The notes beneath the pieces are model-generated. The model saw nothing but the letters and a program-made list of their open reading frames with translations. It was not told where the DNA came from and did not search any database. Positions 1 through 7,390 of a DNA stretch of 27,439 nucleotides are shown piece by piece (the first letter of the stretch is position 1; each line of letters begins with the position of its first letter). The stretch covers positions 1 through 27,439 of the forward strand of contig JAKFEY010000019.1 in assembly GCA_036675475.1 (NCBI GenBank), given 5' to 3'. The DNA comes from JALYRV01 sp036675475. GTDB taxonomy: Bacteria > Acidobacteriota > Vicinamibacteria > Vicinamibacterales > SCN-69-37. A program made the position numbers and the translations under genes.

Positions 1-2
1 AT

Positions 3-32
3 CCGGCCGCCGTGCACGAAGCCGCCGTGTAA
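3..32 (+). CDS. Possible 3' end of a gene entering from the left
   Basis: Ten plus-strand codons are open from the window edge and end in TAA at 30-32; they read PAAVHEAAV and have the high third-position GC of the neighbours. The stop lies 7 bases from the murA stop, so this could be the tail of a gene convergent with murA. It is too short to identify and could be chance. Confidence 0.3.
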   Translation, partial: PAAVHEAAV

Positions 33-39
33 CCAATAA

Positions 40-1323
40 CTATTTTTCGTCCGTCGCTCTGCGCCCGCCCGACACGCGCTCGACCTGCGCGCCCAGCGAC
101 GCCAGCTTGTCCACCACCGACGCGTAGCCGCGCTCCACAGTTTCGACCGGCGTGATGATGCTCTCGCCTTCCGCGCACAGGGCGGCGGCGATCAGCGCCA
201 TCCCGGACCGGATGTCGCGGCTGTCGAGGCGCCGGCCCTTGAGCCGCGTCGGGCCCGTCACGATGATGCGGTGCGGATCGCACAGGAACAGGTTCGCGCG
301 CATGGAGCTGAGCTGCTCGAGCGCAAACAGGCGCAGCTCGTACATCCAGTCGTGAATCAGCGTCTTGCCGTCGGCCTGCGTCGCGAGCACCGCGACCAGT
401 GACACGTAGTCGCTCGGGAAGCTTGGCCACAGGCCCGTGGTGATGCGCGGCGTGGCGACGAGGGCCGACGGCTTGACGTGGAAGCGATCGTCGTCGAGAT
501 CGAACTGCATCCCCATCTGGCGCAGCACGACCGCCATCGGCTCCATGTCCTCGAAGCGCGCGCCACTGACCTCGAGCTCGCCGCCGGTGACCGCGGCGCA
601 CACGCCCCAGCTGCCGGCCTCGAGGTAGTCGCCTGACAGGCGGTGCTTCGTGCCCTTCAGCGTCTTCGGCGGATCCAGTTTCAGCGTGGATGTGCCGATG
701 CCCTCGATGCCCACGCCCATGCCCTCGAGAAAGCGGCACAACTCGACGACGTGCGGCTCGGTGGCGACATGCCGCATCTCGACCGGCCCGGTCGCGCAGG
801 CCGCGGCCATCAGCGCGGTTTCGGTGCCGGTGACCGAGGCCTCGAGCAGATAGAACGACGAGGGGCGGAGGCCGTCGGGCGCTTCGAGCGCGTGGCCGGG
901 CGCGTCGATGATGCGGCCGCCCATTTCGACGAGCGCCTGGACGTGCGTGGAGATGGTGCGGCGCGCCGGGAAGTCGCCGCCGGGCGGCGCGATGGCGGCC
1001 TTGCCGAGGCGGCCGAGCAGCGGCCCGAGCAGCAGCACCGAGCCGCGCAGCTTGCCGACCAGCTCGGGCGACGGCTGATGTGACGTCAGCTTCGGCGCGC
1101 GGATGCGCAGCGTCGGCGTGCCGACGCCCTCGACCTCGGCCCCGACGCTCTCGAGCAGCCGGCACATCTCCTCGACGTCGCGGATGCGCGGCACGTTATC
1201 GAGCTCGCACCAGTCTTCACTCAACAGGCACGCGGCGATGAGCGGCAGCGCCGCGTTCTTGCTGCCTTCGACCATGATGCGGCCTTCGATGCGCCGGCCG
1301 CCCTCAATGTGCAGATCCGCCAT
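40..1323 (-). CDS. murA: UDP-N-acetylglucosamine 1-carboxyvinyltransferase (MurA), Cys-to-Asp variant
   Basis: MurA transfers enolpyruvate from PEP to UDP-GlcNAc in the cytoplasm, the first committed step of peptidoglycan synthesis. The 427-residue length is normal. Visible family features are EGSKNAALPL with Lys22, LRGSVLLLGP near 92-101 (the Arg91 region), PSDYVSL with the catalytic Asp (Asp305 equivalent) and DIRSGMALI near the C-terminus (the Arg397 region). In the active-site loop the usual GGC is GGD, placing Asp117 where E. coli has Cys115; the following Arg and His (Arg120 and His125 of E. coli) are kept. Elsewhere the sequence is divergent, for example HDWMYELRL where ENIFENRF is usual. 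The ATG at 1323 shares one base with the murB TAA. A longer open frame to 1893 is only murB shadow. A divergent EPSP-transferase-family paralogue is the alternative. Confidence 0.88.
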   Translation of the reverse strand: MADLHIEGGRRIEGRIMVEGSKNAALPLIAACLLSEDWCELDNVPRIRDVEEMCRLLESVGAEVEGVGTPTLRIRAPKLTSHQPSPELVGKLRGSVLLLGPLLGRLGKAAIAPPGGDFPARRTISTHVQALVEMGGRIIDAPGHALEAPDGLRPSSFYLLEASVTGTETALMAAACATGPVEMRHVATEPHVVELCRFLEGMGVGIEGIGTSTLKLDPPKTLKGTKHRLSGDYLEAGSWGVCAAVTGGELEVSGARFEDMEPMAVVLRQMGMQFDLDDDRFHVKPSALVATPRITTGLWPSFPSDYVSLVAVLATQADGKTLIHDWMYELRLFALEQLSSMRANLFLCDPHRIIVTGPTRLKGRRLDSRDIRSGMALIAAALCAEGESIITPVETVERGYASVVDKLASLGAQVERVSGGRRATDEK

Positions 1324-2267
1324 TAAAACTCCCCGAGGTAAACGATCTCTTCGCGCAGCGCGACGCCGAAGCGTTCGCGCACCGCCTGCTTGCAGCGCCC
1401 GATGAGCGCGTGAATGTCGGCGGCGCGCGCGCCGCCTTCGTTGACGATGAAATTCGCGTGGGTGTCGGACACCTTCGCGGCGCCGAGCCGGCTGCCCTTG
1501 AGGCCCGCGCGATCGACGAGCGCGCCGGCCGACGGCGGAATGCCGTCGGGGACCGCGTCGCGCGCCGGATCCGGATTCTGGAAGATGCAGCCCGCGCTGG
1601 GCGTCTCGAGCGGCTGCGTCTTCTTGCGGTGCGCGAGCGAGGCTTTCGCCACGGCGCGCAGCGCGTCGGGATCGCCGGCGCCGGCATGGAACTCGGCCCA
1701 CAGCAGCACTTCGCGCGTGCGCTGCAGGCGGCTCGTGTCGTACGCGAACTCCATCTCCAAGGCCGGCAGCGTGCGGGCCTCGCCGTCCGGCGACAGCACG
1801 CGCACGGCCGCGACGAGATCGCCGATGTTGCGCCCGCCGAAATGCGCGTTGCCGTAGATGGCGCCGCCCACCGTGCCCGGCGTGCCCGCCCACGCCTCGA
1901 GGCCCGCGATGCCGCGGCCAATCGTCCAGCGCACGAGGCCGTTGATGGTGAGGCCCGCGTCGGCGCGCACGCGATCGGGCGAGGGCTGGCTCACCTCCAT
2001 CGGGCGTACGCGAATCACGAGGCCGCGCACGCCGGCGTCCGACACCAGCACGTTCGAACCGCCGCCGAGAATCGTGATCGGCTGCCCGGCGTCGCGGCCG
2101 ATCGTCAACGCGCCGCGCACCTCGTCTTCGGTGCGCGCGTCGATCAGCCAGTCCGCGTCGCCTCCCACCTTGAATGTGGTGAGCGGCGCCAGCGGCGCGG
2201 CGCGCCGCACGCGATCGCCGAAGAGCGCGGTGAGCTGACGATCCACGTCCATCGAGAACGCGCTCAC
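1323..2267 (-). CDS. murB: UDP-N-acetylenolpyruvoylglucosamine reductase (MurB)
   Basis: MurB is the FAD enzyme that reduces the MurA product to UDP-MurNAc with NADPH. Motifs seen are LTTFKVGGDADWL, ILGGGSNVLVSD and TPGTVGGAIYGN (FAD-binding domain), then PSAGCIFQNP and HANFIVN. The last-but-one places Cys where E. coli MurB has the proton-donating Ser229. The usual NAG-YGG segment is GNAHFGG and the usual YRxS is YDTS, so it is divergent. The GTG at 2267 forms a GTGA overlap with the pxpC stop and gives 314 residues; the ATG at 2252 (309 residues) is the alternative. The stop overlaps the murA start by one base, so MurA and MurB are probably translationally coupled. Confidence 0.9.
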   Translation of the reverse strand: MSAFSMDVDRQLTALFGDRVRRAAPLAPLTTFKVGGDADWLIDARTEDEVRGALTIGRDAGQPITILGGGSNVLVSDAGVRGLVIRVRPMEVSQPSPDRVRADAGLTINGLVRWTIGRGIAGLEAWAGTPGTVGGAIYGNAHFGGRNIGDLVAAVRVLSPDGEARTLPALEMEFAYDTSRLQRTREVLLWAEFHAGAGDPDALRAVAKASLAHRKKTQPLETPSAGCIFQNPDPARDAVPDGIPPSAGALVDRAGLKGSRLGAAKVSDTHANFIVNEGGARAADIHALIGRCKQAVRERFGVALREEIVYLGEF

Positions 2268-3214
2268 GCGGGCGCCGGCGGCAGCCGCGCGATCGTCGCG
2301 GCCAGCGCCTCCCCCGCCTCGTCGGGCGTGACGCGACAAAACGTCACGGTGTCGCCGGGCGCCAGCTGGCCGGCGCGCGGCAAATCGGCGGTGATCACCG
2401 ACGCGGCACGCGCGTAGCCACCGCTGGTGGCGCGATCGGCCATCAGCAGCACGCACGTGCCTGACGGCGTCACCTGCACGGTGCCCATCGTCACGCCCGA
2501 CGACAGCTGGTCCCCCGGCGCTGCCAGCGCGGGGCCGTCGAGGCGATAGCCCATACGGTCGGATTGCGGACTGATCGTGAAGACGGCGTCCCAGAAGGCC
2601 GCCGGCGCGCCTTCGGGGCCTTCGATCGCGCGCAGCATCGCAGGCGCCCGCAGCACGTCGGGCGCCGCGCCCGAAAGGTGTGGCACGTCGATGGCGGAGG
2701 CCGCCTCCGCGCGCTGTCGCGCGGTCGCCCCGAGCGGCAGCACATCGTCACGCTGGAGCGCGCGCCCGTCATGGCCGCCGAGCGCCGCCTTGACGTGCGT
2801 GGCCCGGCTGCCCATGACCGGCGGGACGGCGACACCACCGGCAAACGCGACATAGGCCCGCGCGCCGGCCGTGCGTTCCCCGAACGCCAGACGGTCCCCG
2901 GCTTCGATCAGGAACGCCTGATTCATGGCCACGGATCTGCCGGACGCGTGTCCAGACCGGCTTCCGGTGAGTGTGAGGGCGAAGTTGGCTCCAACCACGG
3001 CGGCTATCGTCGTGCGGCTCAATTCAAGTTCGGGGCCAATGAGGGTGACCTCGAGCGTCGCGGCATCCGGGCCATTCCCGGCGAGCCGATTGGCCGCCTC
3101 GTGGCACCACCAGTCCATCGGCCCGCCCACCGGCACGCCCAGATGCTGCGCGCCGTACCGGCCTCCGTCCTGCACCGTGGTGAGCATGCCCGGCCGAACG
3201 ACGGTGATGCCCAT
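2264..3214 (-). CDS. pxpC: 5-oxoprolinase subunit C (biotin-dependent carboxyltransferase family, KipA-like)
   Basis: PxpC is one subunit of the prokaryotic ATP-dependent 5-oxoprolinase (PxpABC), which opens pyroglutamate to glutamate. The start GITVVRPGMLTTVQDGGRYG followed by GVPVGGPMD is the hallmark N-terminus. The C-terminal half carries SPQSDRMGYRLDGPAL and SSGVTMGTVQVTPSG, both typical. The 316-residue length is normal for the stand-alone subunit. The ATG at 3214 overlaps the pxpB TGA by one base, so the two subunits are made together. No pxpA (LamB/YcsF) is present in the window. The family is also called KipA and allophanate hydrolase subunit 2, so the exact substrate is not fixed by sequence. 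Confidence 0.9.
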   Translation of the reverse strand: MGITVVRPGMLTTVQDGGRYGAQHLGVPVGGPMDWWCHEAANRLAGNGPDAATLEVTLIGPELELSRTTIAAVVGANFALTLTGSRSGHASGRSVAMNQAFLIEAGDRLAFGERTAGARAYVAFAGGVAVPPVMGSRATHVKAALGGHDGRALQRDDVLPLGATARQRAEAASAIDVPHLSGAAPDVLRAPAMLRAIEGPEGAPAAFWDAVFTISPQSDRMGYRLDGPALAAPGDQLSSGVTMGTVQVTPSGTCVLLMADRATSGGYARAASVITADLPRAGQLAPGDTVTFCRVTPDEAGEALAATIARLPPAPA

Positions 3215-3918
3215 CAGCCGCGCTCCGGCACGAACCGCACGCGATCGCCAGGCTCGAGCAGCGACCGGCCCGCCGCCGCGTCGAACATGCTGACCGTGGT
3301 GCGGCCGATGACCTGCCAGCCGCCGGGCGATGTCCGCGGATAGACGCCGGTCTGCCGGCCGGCGATGCCAACCGACCCCGCCGGCACCGCCTGCCGCGGC
3401 GTCGATCGCCGCGGCGCGGCAATGGAGGGATCGACCTGCCCGAGATACGCAAAGCCCGGAAGGAAGCCGAGCATGTAGACGCGATACAGCGCGGCGGCAT
3501 GACGCGCGATCACCTCCGGTGCGCTGACGCCCGCAAACGCCGCGACATCGTCGAGATCCGGCCCCGCCTCGCCCCCGTAGCGGACAGGGATCTCGTGCAC
3601 CCGAAATTGTTCCCGGTTGAATATCCCCGGTTCAGAATCTGACCGGGGATATTCAACCGGGAAGAATTTCGGGATTGTCGACGCGCGCGCGCGCAGCTCG
3701 TCGAGCACCTGCTCGACGCGCGTCGCGCGCGGGTCGAGGTGCACCACCACCGAGGCGATGGCCGGCACGATGTCGCGCACGGCGCCCCGCAGGGGCGCCG
3801 CGCGCAGGTCCGCGGCCAGCGCGAGCGCGCGATCGTTGGCGGCCTCCGACAGCGCAGTGTCGAACGTCACCACCACCGCCGCGTCGCCGAGCGCGTCGAC
3901 CCGCGGCGCGTCCATCAC
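3214..3918 (-). CDS. pxpB: 5-oxoprolinase subunit B (KipI family) with an inserted palindromic peptide
   Basis: This is the PxpB/KipI partner of PxpC. The N-terminal domain contains GDAAVVVTFD; the C-terminal domain has the family signatures HEIPVRYGG, YRVYMLGFLPGFAYLG, GSVGIAGRQTGVYP and SPGGWQVIGRT. Residues about 83-106 are encoded by a 74-base palindrome (3600-3673) that keeps the frame and adds roughly 20 residues to the linker just before the IPVRYGG segment, a place where relatives have only a short link. The GTG at 3918 overlaps the mpl stop (GTGA); an ATG one codon downstream gives a one-base overlap and is equally possible. The insert is AT-richer than its surroundings, which suggests a mobile origin. 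Confidence 0.9.
   Translation of the reverse strand: MMDAPRVDALGDAAVVVTFDTALSEAANDRALALAADLRAAPLRGAVRDIVPAIASVVVHLDPRATRVEQVLDELRARASTIPKFFPVEYPRSDSEPGIFNREQFRVHEIPVRYGGEAGPDLDDVAAFAGVSAPEVIARHAAALYRVYMLGFLPGFAYLGQVDPSIAAPRRSTPRQAVPAGSVGIAGRQTGVYPRTSPGGWQVIGRTTVSMFDAAAGRSLLEPGDRVRFVPERG
3600..3673. repeat. 74-base palindromic element inside pxpB
   Basis: The arms 3600-3631 and 3642-3673 are 32 bases each with a single mismatch (position 3609), separated by the 10-base loop TCAGAATCTG. The outer ends read CCCGAAATT and AATTTCGGG. The element is read through in frame by pxpB. Bases 3641-3669 match 24 of 29 with 24794-24822 in thpR. Confidence 0.93.
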
Positions 3919-5321
3919 GCCGCGCGACGGCCCAGCGCGCTCAGCAGCTTGTTGTGGAAGTCGTCGAACCCGCCGTTCGACATGCCGATGACGATGTCGC
4001 CGTCGCGCGCATCGCGCGCGATGCGCGCGACGATGTCGTCGACCGACGGGATGTGATCGGCGCTGACGCCCTGCGCCTGCAGATCGGCGACCAGCTTCTC
4101 GGCCGACAGGCGCTCGGCGTCGGGAAGGTTGGAGCGAAACACCGCCGCGAGAATCACGCGGTGCACAGGTTCCGCGGCAAAGGCCTTCGCGAAATCGTCC
4201 TGGAACACGCGGCGGCAGGACGTAGCCGACCGCGGCTCGAACACCGCCCAGATGCGCCGGTCCGGAAACGCGGAGCGCACGCCGCGCAGTGTTTCGGCGA
4301 TCGCGGTGGGATGATGCGCGAAGTCGTCATACACGGCCACGCCGGCGGCCGTGCCGCGCAGCTGCATCCGCCGTTTGACGCCCTTGAACTGCCGCAACGC
4401 CTCCTTCGCCGAGGCGGGCGACATGCCTTCGGCGTCGGCCACCGCCAGCGCAGCCAGCGCGTTGCGCACGTTGAACTCGCCGAACATCGGCAGCTCGATC
4501 TGCGCGTACGGCTCGCCGCGGCGGCGCACCGAAAAACGCATGCCGCCGGCCGTCGACACGATTTCATGCGCCTGCCACGTGGCGCCGGCGGCGAGGCCGA
4601 ACGTCTCGACCGTCGCGCGCGCGCCCTCGGCAAGCGCCATCGCTTCCGCACTGTCGGCGCCGAGGAGCAGCAGCCCGCGCCGCGGCACCAGATTCACGAA
4701 GCGCCTGAACGCCAGGCGCAGCGAGTCCATGTCGGGATAGATGTCGGCATGGTCGTATTCGAGGTTGCCGACGATCGCCACGTCGGGCAGATACTTCAGG
4801 AACTTCGCCGTCTTGTCGAAGAACGCGCTGTCGTACTCGTCGCCCTCGATGACGAACGCGCGCCCCTGGCCGAGGCGATAGCTCGAGTTGAAGTTGCCGG
4901 TAATCCCGCCCACCAGCACGCTCGGATCCAGCCCGCCCGCCGTCAGCGTCCACCCGACCAGCGACGTCGTCGTCGTCTTGCCGTGCGTGCCGGCGACCAC
5001 GATCGAGCGCGCGCCCCAGAGGAAGTTGTCGCGGATGGCCTCAGGCAGCGAGCAGAAGCGGATCTTGCGATCGAGGACTTCCTCGAGCTCGGCGTTGCCG
5101 CGCGAGATGGCGTTGCCGATGACGACGAGGTCGATGTCGGCGGTGACGTGCGATGCGTCGTATCCCTCGAGCAGGGTGATGCCCTCGCCGCGGAGGAAGT
5201 CGCTCATCGGCGGATAGACGTGCTGATCGGAGCCGCGCACGTCGACGCCGCGCGCGCGCAGCATTGCCGCCAGGGTGGCCATCGCCGTGCCGCAGATGCC
5301 GATGAGATGAACGTGCCGCAT
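3915..5321 (-). CDS. mpl: UDP-N-acetylmuramate:L-alanyl-gamma-D-glutamyl-meso-diaminopimelate ligase (Mpl)
   Basis: Mpl ligates the recycled tripeptide L-Ala-D-Glu-mDAP to UDP-MurNAc in the cytoplasm. It is told from MurC by the N-terminus HLIGICGTAMATLAAML, by GEDEYD-type EGDEYDSAFFDKTAKF and by NLEYDHADIYPD. The ATP loop is AGTHGKTTTT near residues 110-119; DDFAHHPTAI and AVFEPRSATS mark the C-terminal ligase domain. Its 468 residues are close to the normal size. It lies 3 bases after ldcA and downstream of nagZ, so the three recycling enzymes are adjacent. It overlaps pxpB by up to 4 bases. Confidence 0.95.
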   Translation of the reverse strand: MRHVHLIGICGTAMATLAAMLRARGVDVRGSDQHVYPPMSDFLRGEGITLLEGYDASHVTADIDLVVIGNAISRGNAELEEVLDRKIRFCSLPEAIRDNFLWGARSIVVAGTHGKTTTTSLVGWTLTAGGLDPSVLVGGITGNFNSSYRLGQGRAFVIEGDEYDSAFFDKTAKFLKYLPDVAIVGNLEYDHADIYPDMDSLRLAFRRFVNLVPRRGLLLLGADSAEAMALAEGARATVETFGLAAGATWQAHEIVSTAGGMRFSVRRRGEPYAQIELPMFGEFNVRNALAALAVADAEGMSPASAKEALRQFKGVKRRMQLRGTAAGVAVYDDFAHHPTAIAETLRGVRSAFPDRRIWAVFEPRSATSCRRVFQDDFAKAFAAEPVHRVILAAVFRSNLPDAERLSAEKLVADLQAQGVSADHIPSVDDIVARIARDARDGDIVIGMSNGGFDDFHNKLLSALGRRAA

Positions 5322-5324
5322 GAT

Positions 5325-6272
5325 CTATTCGTCCCCGGTGGCGGGCTCCATGATGGTGAGCGAGCCGCCGTCGCGCGTGTCGACCGCGGCCTGCACGCCG
5401 AACGGCAGCGTCCACGTCGGCGCCGGCCCGTGGCCCGACGGGAACCCTGCGAGAATCGGGCCGTCGAAATCCGCGAAGAAGCCGGCCACCACGTCGCAGG
5501 CCGTGAGCGCGGCGCGCCCCGAAGCGAGGTCGGCAGGCTCGTCGCACGCCGTCATGGCGCCGAGCACGACGCCCGCGACGCGCTCGAGCACGCCCGCCAG
5601 CTTCAGCTGCATGAGCATGCGCCGCAGCTTGTAGGGCCGCTCGTTGACGTCTTCGATGAAGAGAATCGCCGGCCCATCGAGCCGGATGCCGTAGGGCGTG
5701 CCGAGGCCCGCGGTCAGCTGCGTGAGGGTGCCGCCGATCAGCATGCCCTCCGCGCGGCCGGCCTTGAGCACCGAGAGCCCACCAGGCTTGAGCTCGCCCA
5801 TCGGCGCGCCTTCCCACATCGCCATCTTGAGCGACGTGACGTCGTAGCCTGCGGCGCCGCGCGACAGCCGGTATTCGAGCATCGGCCCGTGAAACGCCAC
5901 GAGGCCCGCGTGGCACACCGAGAAGATGAGCAGCGACGTGATGTCGCTGTAGCCGCAGATGATTGTCCGGGATGCGGCGAGCTCGGCGGCGTCAAGGAAC
6001 GGCAGAATCTCGACGCTGCCGTAGCCGCCGCGCACGGTGAAAATCGCACGCACCGACGGGTTGCGGAGCGCCTCGAGAAACGCGCGCGCGCGCAACGCGG
6101 GCGGGCCCGACACCATCGGCTCGCGCGTGAAGATGCTGTCGTCCCAGATGGGGTCGAGTCCGAGGCGGCGCAGTTCCGCGACGCCCCCGTCAAATTCGGT
6201 GCGATCGAAGGGGCTGGCCGGCGACACGAGGGCGACCGTGTCGCCGGGGCGAAGAGCGCGAGGGCGCACCAT
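5325..6272 (-). CDS. ldcA: LD-carboxypeptidase, peptidase family S66
   Basis: LD-carboxypeptidase removes the terminal D-Ala from recycled tetrapeptides, giving the tripeptide that Mpl uses. Family S66 features are the start LRPGDTVALVSPAS, the TVRGGYGSVEILP segment, the nucleophile Ser109 in CGYSDIT, the catalytic Glu in LFIEDVNERPYKLRR and the catalytic His in GFPSGHG. The 315-residue length is typical and no signal peptide is seen, consistent with a cytoplasmic recycling enzyme. The ATG at 6272 is 8 bases after the nagZ stop. The family also contains microcin-immunity (MccF-like) members, but the neighbours favour recycling. Confidence 0.9.
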   Translation of the reverse strand: MVRPRALRPGDTVALVSPASPFDRTEFDGGVAELRRLGLDPIWDDSIFTREPMVSGPPALRARAFLEALRNPSVRAIFTVRGGYGSVEILPFLDAAELAASRTIICGYSDITSLLIFSVCHAGLVAFHGPMLEYRLSRGAAGYDVTSLKMAMWEGAPMGELKPGGLSVLKAGRAEGMLIGGTLTQLTAGLGTPYGIRLDGPAILFIEDVNERPYKLRRMLMQLKLAGVLERVAGVVLGAMTACDEPADLASGRAALTACDVVAGFFADFDGPILAGFPSGHGPAPTWTLPFGVQAAVDTRDGGSLTIMEPATGDE

Positions 6273-6280
6273 CGACCGGA

Positions 6281-7366
6281 TCAGCGGAACGCCGCCATCT
6301 CCTCGGCCACCGCCTGGTGCTCGGCGCAGCCGAGGACCTCGCCGAGCCGGGAGGCGTCAGGCTCGCGGCGCGAGAGGAACCTCGCCTTGACGCGCTGCTG
6401 CCGCTGGAGAGCATCCTCCACGCGCGACAGTGGCAACTCGCGCGATTCGACGGCGTGAATGACAGCCTCGAGCGCGCGCGCCTGCTCGTCGGGCTTCGGG
6501 TCGCACAGCAGCACGGCGTCGCAACCGGCGGTCAGCGCGGCCACCATCGATTCTTCCGGCGCCCACGTGGCGCTGATGGCCTTCATGGCCAGGTCGTCGC
6601 TGATGACGATGCCCTGATAGCCGAGGCGCTTCTTGAGGATCGCGTCGACGAGCCGCGGCGACAGCGTGGCGGGGCGATCGGCGTCGTAGGCCGGCACCAG
6701 CACGTGCGCGGTCATGATGCACGCGACGTTCTCTTCGACCGCGGCGCGGAACGGCACGAGCTCGACGGCCTCGAAGCGATCGGTGCCGTGCTCGAGCACC
6801 GGCAGCTCGAGATGCGAGTCGGTGCTGGTGTCGCCGTGTCCCGGAAAGTGCTTGCCGCAGGCGGCGACGCCTTCCGCCTGCAGGGCGCGGATCACCACGC
6901 GGGCAAAGCGCGCGACGTCTTCCGCTTTCTCGGCAAACGCGCGATCCCCGATGACGGGGTTCTTCGCGTTGGTGTGGATGTCGAGCACCGGCGCGTAGTC
7001 GAGATTCACGCCCACGGCGCGCAGCTCGCGCGCCAGGGCCGTGGCGAAGCGGCGCGCCAGCGCCTCGTCGCCGCTGCGGCCGAGCGTGTTCATGGGCGGC
7101 CATTCGGTGAAGGGCCGCTTCAGCCGCGCGACGCGTCCGCCCTCCTGATCCACGCTGATCCAGAGCGGCGTCTCGCGCGCGAGGCCATGCGACGAGCGCG
7201 ACATCTCCGCCACCTGCTCGGGCGAGTCCACATTGCGGGCGAAATAGATCACGCCGCCGAGATCGAACGCGCGGGCGAGCGCCCGCGTTTCCACCGGCAC
7301 GTCCGTGCCGTCGAAGCCCACAATCGCGAGCTGGCCCACCGTTCGTCTGAGATCGCGCAGCGACAT
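6281..7366 (-). CDS. nagZ: Beta-N-acetylhexosaminidase NagZ (GH3)
   Basis: NagZ removes GlcNAc from GlcNAc-anhydroMurNAc peptides in the cytoplasm. Seen motifs: ISVDQEGGRVARLK at 70-83, LDYAPVLDIHT at 122-132, KHFPGHGDTSTDSH at 172-185 (the flexible catalytic loop with the acid/base Asp-His pair) and ISDDLAMKAI at 255-264, which holds the nucleophile Asp. At 361 residues it is a single-domain NagZ without signal peptide. It is the first gene of the recycling operon, transcribed divergently from the GHMP kinase gene 24 bases away. The ATG at 7366 sits only a few bases from a likely -10 box, so its leader must be very short. Confidence 0.95.
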   Translation of the reverse strand: MSLRDLRRTVGQLAIVGFDGTDVPVETRALARAFDLGGVIYFARNVDSPEQVAEMSRSSHGLARETPLWISVDQEGGRVARLKRPFTEWPPMNTLGRSGDEALARRFATALARELRAVGVNLDYAPVLDIHTNAKNPVIGDRAFAEKAEDVARFARVVIRALQAEGVAACGKHFPGHGDTSTDSHLELPVLEHGTDRFEAVELVPFRAAVEENVACIMTAHVLVPAYDADRPATLSPRLVDAILKKRLGYQGIVISDDLAMKAISATWAPEESMVAALTAGCDAVLLCDPKPDEQARALEAVIHAVESRELPLSRVEDALQRQQRVKARFLSRREPDASRLGEVLGCAEHQAVAEEMAAFR

Positions 7367-7377
7367 CCTGCCGTCAT

Positions 7378-7385
7378 TCTATAAT
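7378..7385. promoter_or_regulatory. Shared -10 region of a divergent promoter (nagZ / GHMP kinase)
   Basis: The only spacer between the two divergent genes is 24 bases. It contains a perfect TATAAT on the plus strand at 7380-7385, 5 bases before the GTG of the kinase gene. On the minus strand the same bases read ATTATAGAAT, giving a TATAGA-like -10 about 12 bases before the nagZ ATG. No good -35 box is visible. The spacing implies leaderless or nearly leaderless mRNAs in both directions. Confidence 0.6.
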
Positions 7386-7390
7386 CAGTC

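Noticed and set aside
3675..6458. A 927-codon plus-strand open frame opposite pxpB, mpl, ldcA and nagZ
   Set aside because: It is antisense to four well-identified genes, is dominated by Arg/Ala/His from GC-rich complement, and shows no domain. It is a codon-bias shadow.
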